Positions 59,428-64,000 of a stretch of DNA of 64,000 nucleotides are shown here, in pieces (positions within the stretch are counted from its first letter, which is position 1; the number at the start of each line of letters is the position of its first letter). The stretch comes from Halobaculum sp. MBLA0143 (GTDB lineage: Archaea; Halobacteriota; Halobacteria; Halobacteriales; Haloferacaceae). The notes beneath the pieces were generated by a model that did no database searches, was not told where the DNA came from, and saw nothing but the letters and a program-made list of their open reading frames with translations. Location of the stretch: NCBI RefSeq assembly GCF_041361465.1, contig NZ_JBGKAC010000001.1, positions 1,550,001 to 1,614,000 of the forward strand, in the 5' to 3' direction. A program made the translations under genes and the position numbers.

Positions 59428-60534
59428 ATGACAGCCACAGACGCCGACGTGTTGGTGACCGGGTTCCCGGGGTTCCTGGGTTCGGCGCTGATCCCGCGGC
59501 TGCTGGCCCGCGGCGAGGGGCCCACCGTCTGTCTTGTTCAGTCACACCACCGCGAGGCTGCCGAGGCGCGCGTGCCGGAGCTCCTCGCGGCGGCGGCCCG
59601 ACGCGGCGGCAGCGACGACCCCGACCAGCTCCGACTCGTCGAGGGGGACATCACGGAGCCGGATCTCGGGCTCGGTGACGAACGAGAGCGGCTCCAGTCC
59701 GTCTCGACCGTCTACCACTTCGCGGCCGTCTACGACCTGGCGGTGAGCCGCGAGCTCGGGGAGGCTGTCAACGTCGACGGTACTCGTCACGTCGTCGACT
59801 TCGCCGAAGACGCCGGCGTCTCCCGGCTCCACTACGCCAGCACCTGTTACGTCAGCGGGCGCTACGACGGCGTGTTCACCGAGGATCACCTCCGGGAGGG
59901 GCAGTCGTTCAACAACCACTACGAGGCGACGAAGTACCGCGCGGAGGTGCTCGTCCGGGAGGCGATGGAGGCGGGACTGCCAGCCACGGTGTACCGTCCG
60001 GCGATCGTCGTCGGTGACAGCGACACGGGCGCGACCGAGAAGTTCGACGGACCGTACTACTTCCTCCGACTGTTGGACGCTCAGCCGTCGGCGCTGTCCG
60101 TGCTGCCGGCGCTGCCGGGCGCCGCTCGGACGGAACTGAACGTCGTCCCGCGGGACTTCGTCGTGGACGCGATCACGGAGCTGTCCGGACGGGCGGACAC
60201 GGTCGGCGAGACGTTCCAGCTGTGTGACCCGGCGCCGCCGACCGTCTCGCAGTTCGTCCAGACACTCGCAGGGGCGCTCGGCCACCGTGCCGTCACCCTC
60301 CCGGCGCCGAAGTCGGCGGTCGTCCGTGGCGTGCGGGCGCTGGCAGACCGTGGCGTCACCGCCGAGCCGGCGACGGTGGACTACTTCGACCACCCGACGC
60401 GGTACGCCAACCCCGCGACACAACGCGCGCTGGCGGACACGGGTGTCACCTGTCCCCGGTTCGAGTCGTACGTGGACGCCCTCGTCGAGTTCTACCGGGC
60501 GAACCCGGACGTGCGGGTGGAGGCGATGACGTAG
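59428..60534 (+). CDS. SDR-type NAD(P)-binding protein, thioester-reductase-like
   Basis: A 368-residue extended SDR. The nucleotide loop is TGFPGFLG at residues 11-18, YHFAAVYDL is the strand-four region and YEATKYRAE holds the catalytic Tyr and Lys. The sequence after the first helix (TVCLVQSHHREAAEARVPEL) resembles the thioester reductase/fatty acyl reductase branch rather than sugar epimerases. Substrate unknown. ATG at 59428 follows an in-frame GTG at 59416. Confidence 0.85.
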   Translation: MTATDADVLVTGFPGFLGSALIPRLLARGEGPTVCLVQSHHREAAEARVPELLAAAARRGGSDDPDQLRLVEGDITEPDLGLGDERERLQSVSTVYHFAAVYDLAVSRELGEAVNVDGTRHVVDFAEDAGVSRLHYASTCYVSGRYDGVFTEDHLREGQSFNNHYEATKYRAEVLVREAMEAGLPATVYRPAIVVGDSDTGATEKFDGPYYFLRLLDAQPSALSVLPALPGAARTELNVVPRDFVVDAITELSGRADTVGETFQLCDPAPPTVSQFVQTLAGALGHRAVTLPAPKSAVVRGVRALADRGVTAEPATVDYFDHPTRYANPATQRALADTGVTCPRFESYVDALVEFYRANPDVRVEAMT

Positions 60535-60582
60535 TCTGGGTCGCCGCCAGGCGTTTCTAGTCTGGGCCGCCGTCGGGCGCCT
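60533..60582. repeat. Short direct repeat after the SDR gene
   Basis: tagtctgggtcgccgccagg (from 60533) and tagtctgggccgccgtcggg (from 60560) form a two-copy direct repeat of about 27-bp period; the first overlaps the SDR stop codon. A gc-rich hairpin, ccgtcgggcgcc paired with a ggcgacgg, follows to 60597. Confidence 0.6.
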
Positions 60583-60628
60583 CCCCCGGCGACGGGCTCT
60601 TTCCCGTTCGCCACGGAGTGTCGGACGG

Positions 60629-61093
60629 ATGTCAGCCGGGCCCCTCCGCCGTCTCGCCGCCGCCGTCGTCTTCCCGCACGAACTCGCACACGCGCTGCCG
60701 GCGGTCGCTGCCGGGCTGTCGATCACCGTCACGCCGCTGCCGGAGTGGGACGGCCCCGTCTCCCCGCTGTGGCAGTTCGACGCGGAACTCGACGGGGAGA
60801 GCCCGCTGTGGCTGATCCGGCTCGTCGCGGTCGCGCCGCTCGTCGTGTTCTTGGGCGTCGCCGCCGGACTACGGGCCGTCGACGCCGTCTCCGGTACCGC
60901 GGCGCTGCCGGTCGCCGGGACGTGTGCGCTGTGGGGATCACTGTCGGCCGGCGACCTCGGCGTGGCGCTGTCGCCGGACGAGGCGCGGGAGGCCGGTCAG
61001 TTCCTGGCGACCGTCGACCGTCGGGTACAGCTGGCCGCGGACCTGTTGGCGGTCGTGACGACAGTCGCCGTCGCGGCGTTGCTGCTGGCCTGA
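60629..61093 (+). CDS. Small membrane protein with HExxH motif
   Basis: A 154-residue protein with about four hydrophobic segments. Near the N-terminus VVFPHELAHALPAVAAGL holds HELAH, an HExxH zinc-metalloprotease motif inside a likely helix, as in membrane-embedded M50-type proteases; a third ligand such as an Asp is offered by GDLGVAL or the DEAREAG loop. The protein is shorter than known site-2 proteases, so a non-peptidase zincin relative is possible. Activity unproven. ATG at 60629, 94 bp after the SDR gene. Confidence 0.7.
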   Translation: MSAGPLRRLAAAVVFPHELAHALPAVAAGLSITVTPLPEWDGPVSPLWQFDAELDGESPLWLIRLVAVAPLVVFLGVAAGLRAVDAVSGTAALPVAGTCALWGSLSAGDLGVALSPDEAREAGQFLATVDRRVQLAADLLAVVTTVAVAALLLA

Positions 61094-61235
61094 GACGGCG
61101 TCGACCCCGTCTCCTGTCGATCCGACCGTCTCCTGTCGATCTGACCCCGATCACCGCGAGACGGTCGAGACACGTCGTTTCCCGACCGACGCCCGAACGC
61201 CGGAGTTTTGTCCCGCGACGCCGGAACACGGTGTC

Positions 61236-61484
61236 GTGAGACTCCGCGACACGCTGTTGTACACGAGCGTCCTCTGTGTCGGCTCCGGGCTCGTCCACCT
61301 CTTCGCTCCCGGGCAGCTGTTGGCGACGGCCGCGTGGGCGTACGACCGGCTGTTGGCGGTCGACTTCCAGCCGCGGCCGGCTGCTCGCACCCGCGTCCGA
61401 CTCGTCGGCGTGGCCGTCCTGTTGGTCGGTCTCCTCGCCGACCGCGCTCGCCGCGGGATCGACCGGGTGCGCGACCGAGCGTGA
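61236..61484 (+). CDS. Small two-helix membrane protein
   Basis: An 82-residue protein with helices at about 7-34 and 55-70, an Arg-rich loop (PRPAARTRVR) between them and a basic end (DRARRGIDRVRDRA), which predicts both ends inside the cell. GTG at 61236. No family known. It is followed by a further membrane gene on the same strand. Confidence 0.6.
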   Translation: MRLRDTLLYTSVLCVGSGLVHLFAPGQLLATAAWAYDRLLAVDFQPRPAARTRVRLVGVAVLLVGLLADRARRGIDRVRDRA

Positions 61485-61534
61485 GCGTGAAACTCGTGGC
61501 GGGATTTTTGGACGCGGACACTACAGTAGCCACC

Positions 61535-62293
61535 GTGACCGACAGGCAGCACCCGCACTGGGTGGTTGGAACGACCGCCGGACTCCTCGCCGCCGTCGCC
61601 GGCTGGACCGCCGCGACCGTCGGTGGAGACGCCGTGTTCGTCGCCGTGGGCGTCGCCCTGGCGGCCGGTGGCCTCCTGGCTACCCTCCCGAGACTGTCCG
61701 ACCGGCTCGTCGACCGTCGCGGCCACCTCGTCGTCGGTGGGGGCGCCGTCGCCGTCGTGGCCGCGGCGACGTGGTGGGCGGCGCAGACGCCCGCGAGTCT
61801 CCCCGGCGAGTTGTACGCTCTCGTCACGGCGTTGTTCGGTGTCCTCCTCTGTACCGCCGGCGAGGGGGCGCTCGCCGACCGACGGGTGCGCGACGGGACG
61901 GTCCTCGCGCGGGCGGACACGACGGTGCCGCGGTACCGCCGGGCCGCCGTCCAGGTTCCGTTGTCGGCGGGCGCGATCTGGCTCGTCGGCGTCGTGCTGG
62001 GCTCTCCCCCCGGTCCGGCGGTCGTCGCCGCGGGCGTGATCCCGACGGTGTTGTTGAGTGACGGTGACGGCGAGTTGGTCGTCGTCGAGGAGGGTGTCGT
62101 GCTCGGCCGCTCGGACGACTTCGGCGGCTACCTCCTGCCGTGGTGGGCACTGTCCGGAGTCGACCACGACGACGACGCGACCGTCTCCGTCACACAGTCG
62201 TTGCCGGTGCCGCTCCCCCGGCGACGCGTGACCGACGACGCGGCGACGGCCCGGAGTGTCGCCGACGCCGCTCGCCGTGCCCGACGGCGGTGA
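61535..62293 (+). CDS. Multi-helix membrane protein with soluble C-terminal domain
   Basis: A 252-residue protein. About six hydrophobic segments occupy the first 165 residues; after about 170 a beta-rich soluble domain (DGDGELVVVEEGVVLGRSDD, then WWALSGVDHD) resembles a small PH-like fold. Start GTG 61535; a GTG at 61491 would add about 15 residues. Its last bases overlap the next gene by 4 bp, which points to a shared operon with the exported beta-propeller. Function unknown. Confidence 0.65.
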   Translation: MTDRQHPHWVVGTTAGLLAAVAGWTAATVGGDAVFVAVGVALAAGGLLATLPRLSDRLVDRRGHLVVGGGAVAVVAAATWWAAQTPASLPGELYALVTALFGVLLCTAGEGALADRRVRDGTVLARADTTVPRYRRAAVQVPLSAGAIWLVGVVLGSPPGPAVVAAGVIPTVLLSDGDGELVVVEEGVVLGRSDDFGGYLLPWWALSGVDHDDDATVSVTQSLPVPLPRRRVTDDAATARSVADAARRARRR

Positions 62294-63417
62294 CGACCGA
62301 CCGCCGCGCCGCCCGTCGTGGACTACTCACCGCCGTCGGTGCCGCGGCCGTCGGACTGTGGCTCCCGGCCGACCGGTTCCGAGCGCCGGCGTCGTGGACG
62401 CCAGCGAACACGAACTGGCCGCTCCCGCGGCGTGATCCCGCACGGACCGCGGCCACCCCGACGCCCGGCCCGACGGCGAGTCTCGACCTCGTCTGGGAGA
62501 CTCGGGTCGCCGACCGGCAGCTCGTCGGGTCGTTGCTCGTCGGTGACCGCGGGGTCGTCGCCGCCACGCACGATGGGGTCACCGTTCTCGCGCGCGACGG
62601 CGACCTCCGTCGGCGCGTCCGGTCGCTGGGCCCGTTCGAGGCACCGTTGTGGGTGAACGCACTCCTGGGTGTCGACGACGGGCCGCTCGTCCGGGTAGAC
62701 GGAGGGGTGTACGCGCTCGACCGACGGGGCGGGGTTCGCTGGCGGCTGTCGCCGTCGAGCGCGGTCGACGGGTCGGTGTTCGTCGGCAACACGCTCCTCG
62801 CGGGCGTCGGCGACAGTGTGGTCGCGGTCGACACGGACACCGGGCTGGAACGGTGGCGTGCCCCCGGTCCGTTGCCGGCCGCGTGGGCCGACGGCCGGCT
62901 CGTCGGCCCGGACCCGGACGGCGCGGGGCTGGTCGCGCTCGACACGACCACCCGTCGCCGCGACTGGCACACCCGGGAGGCCGACCCCGTCGGGGGCGTG
63001 ATCGCCGCCGACCGGTTCGTCGCCGTCGGCGAGACGCTCGCGGCCTACGGGCTCGCCGACGGACGGCGACACTGGCGTCGGGACACCGAACTGACGGGTC
63101 CCCCCGCGACCGACGGGGACCGGTTGTTCTGTGTCGTCGACGACCGACTCCTCGCGGTGTCGGTCGCGGACGGGACGACGGCGTGGACCTGTCGGGTACC
63201 CGGGCTGGCTCTCGCGGGACCGGTCGTCGCCGACGACACGGTGTACGCACAGACGGACCGGGGTGTGGTCGCGGTCGACCGAGAGACCGGCACCGTCCTG
63301 ACACGGTTCGTCGTTCGGTCGTCGTCCGGGAGCCCGGCAGCCGGGCCGGTCGTCGCCGACGGCCGACTGTACCTGGCGTTCGACGAGACAGTGTACGCCG
63401 TCGGAGGGGAGTCGTGA
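62290..63417 (+). CDS. Tat-exported PQQ-type beta-propeller protein
   Basis: A 375-residue protein. RRAARRGLLTAVGAAAVGLW is a Tat-type signal. The body consists of seven or so PQQ-like blades, each with the pattern ALDRRGGVRWRL, AVDTDTGLERWRAPG, ALDTTTRRRDWHTRE, AVSVADGTTAWTC, AVDRETGTVLTRF. Such propellers scaffold outside the cell (like BamB) or bind quinones in dehydrogenases; no catalytic residues are seen, so scaffold is likelier. Start GTG overlaps the previous stop by 4 bp; the end overlaps the next gene by 4 bp. Confidence 0.83.
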   Translation: MTTDRRAARRGLLTAVGAAAVGLWLPADRFRAPASWTPANTNWPLPRRDPARTAATPTPGPTASLDLVWETRVADRQLVGSLLVGDRGVVAATHDGVTVLARDGDLRRRVRSLGPFEAPLWVNALLGVDDGPLVRVDGGVYALDRRGGVRWRLSPSSAVDGSVFVGNTLLAGVGDSVVAVDTDTGLERWRAPGPLPAAWADGRLVGPDPDGAGLVALDTTTRRRDWHTREADPVGGVIAADRFVAVGETLAAYGLADGRRHWRRDTELTGPPATDGDRLFCVVDDRLLAVSVADGTTAWTCRVPGLALAGPVVADDTVYAQTDRGVVAVDRETGTVLTRFVVRSSSGSPAAGPVVADGRLYLAFDETVYAVGGES

Positions 63418-63851
63418 GCGACCGCACCGCCGGACTCCGTCGAGCGGTCGGAGCCCTGTTCGCGGCCGGCGGACTGAACCTCGGGCTCGTCGGCGTCCAC
63501 CGGACGGCGACCGCCGCGTTCGCGTGGCCGGCCGCCGAGGTCGGCAGAGCGGCCGCGTACGCGATCGCGATCTTCGCCGCCGACCGGCTCCGCGCCCGCG
63601 GGGTGAGTACCGCCCAACTGTGGGCGTTCGGCTTCGTCACAGCCGCGACGTTCCTCCCCTCGTCCGCGCTGGCCGGCGACGGGGTGACGGCCGGCAGTCT
63701 CTACCCGACGCTCCGGACGGCCGCGTTCACGGTCGCGTCGCTGGCGACCGGGTACACCTACCTCGCCGTCGGCGGCGTTCGCGGGCTCGTGTGGTCGGTC
63801 GCCGGAGCGAACGACAGCGTCGACGAGAGGGACGGACGGACGGAGCGATGA
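63414..63851 (+). CDS. Small membrane protein, last of the propeller operon
   Basis: A 145-residue protein with about four hydrophobic helices (first at LRRAVGALFAAGGLNLGLVG) and an acidic/basic tail (NDSVDERDGRTER). It starts GTG with a 4-bp overlap with the beta-propeller gene, so the three genes 61535-63851 are probably made as one unit. No family recognised. Confidence 0.65.
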   Translation: MSDRTAGLRRAVGALFAAGGLNLGLVGVHRTATAAFAWPAAEVGRAAAYAIAIFAADRLRARGVSTAQLWAFGFVTAATFLPSSALAGDGVTAGSLYPTLRTAAFTVASLATGYTYLAVGGVRGLVWSVAGANDSVDERDGRTER

Positions 63852-63882
63852 GAGCCGCAGCGGGTCGTCTGTCGCCGAGCGG

Positions 63883-64000
63883 TCACTCCGGACCGACGCC
63901 GAGGACGGTCACGAGCGAGTAGACCGGGACGCCGTCCACGTCGTCTAACCCCTGTTTGTCCACGATGACGACACACGCGACGGGGTTTCCCCCCTCCTCG
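63883..64000 (-). CDS. Partial phosphoribosyltransferase-like protein, probably regulator GfcR
   Basis: The C-terminal 38 residues of a minus-strand gene cut by the right edge: EGGNPVACVVIVDKQGLDDV then DGVPVYSLVTVLGVGPE. VVxVDKQGxDxVxGVPVYSL is the end of the orotate phosphoribosyltransferase-like family whose haloarchaeal member GfcR, a phosphoribosyltransferase-fold regulator with an N-terminal helix-turn-helix, controls glycolytic genes. The N-terminus lies outside the window, so PyrE-like enzyme cannot be excluded. Confidence 0.55.
   Translation of the reverse strand, partial: EEGGNPVACVVIVDKQGLDDVDGVPVYSLVTVLGVGPE

Overview
The window comes from a haloarchaeon (class Halobacteria). Evidence: very high GC with strongly G/C-biased third codon positions, acidic proteins, frequent GTG starts, few Shine-Dalgarno sites, TATA-like boxes about 26-30 nt upstream of many starts (leaderless transcription), and archaeal families such as HalX regulators, PanA, archaeal MAT, archaeal ornithine cyclodeaminase and Lhr. 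The genus cannot be assigned from the sequence. No rRNA, tRNA, CRISPR array, transposase or integrase was recognised.

Layout. 1-5.7 kb: an edge fragment, a SHOCT membrane protein, a YchF-type GTPase, DNA polymerase IV and kynureninase. 5.8-8.5 kb: an envelope thiol-redox group (CcdA, TlpA-like lipoprotein, DUF3179 lipoprotein). 8.6-12.6 kb: alcohol dehydrogenase, TetR regulator and an ABC-2 exporter pair. 12.65-18.4 kb: an accessory-looking block of lower GC holding an XPB-like helicase split by a 480-residue intein, followed by three overlapping genes with winged-helix domains (one also HEPN-like) and a convergent gene carrying a related domain. 18.5-27.6 kb: photolyase, Lhr helicase, a satellite-like intergenic block, ornithine cyclodeaminase, GNAT, a HalX regulator and Usp proteins.

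27.7-37.9 kb is the most striking part: one nine-gene run encoding a group 1-like [NiFe] hydrogenase (small and large subunits) and maturation factors in the order protease, HypC, HypD, HypE, HypA, HypB, HypF. Genes overlap by 1-4 bp or abut within 2 bp, which implies one transcript and coupled translation. The small subunit has a C-terminal membrane helix but no Tat signal, and no cytochrome b gene lies nearby, so the electron route and the side of the membrane are open questions. A 75-residue protein, 22-bp tandem repeats and a leader hairpin lie just upstream.

37.9-64 kb is mainly core genome: tyrosine phosphatase, PanA, a decayed MntA/HEPN toxin-antitoxin pair, cysteine synthase family protein, an APC transporter fused to Usp domains, thioredoxin-like protein, MAT, CYTH protein, HflX, a DUF1998-type helicase, a Tat-exported cysteine-containing protein behind an AT-rich gap, a very acidic protein with eight perfect 30-bp repeats, nitrilase, an SDR/thioester-reductase-like protein and a group of membrane proteins that includes an HExxH protein and a Tat-exported beta-propeller. 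The right edge cuts a phosphoribosyltransferase-like gene, probably the regulator GfcR.

Short tandem duplications (11-36 bp units) recur between and inside genes across the window. Best candidates for new biology are the hydrogenase operon with its unusual topology and the helicase/winged-helix block.
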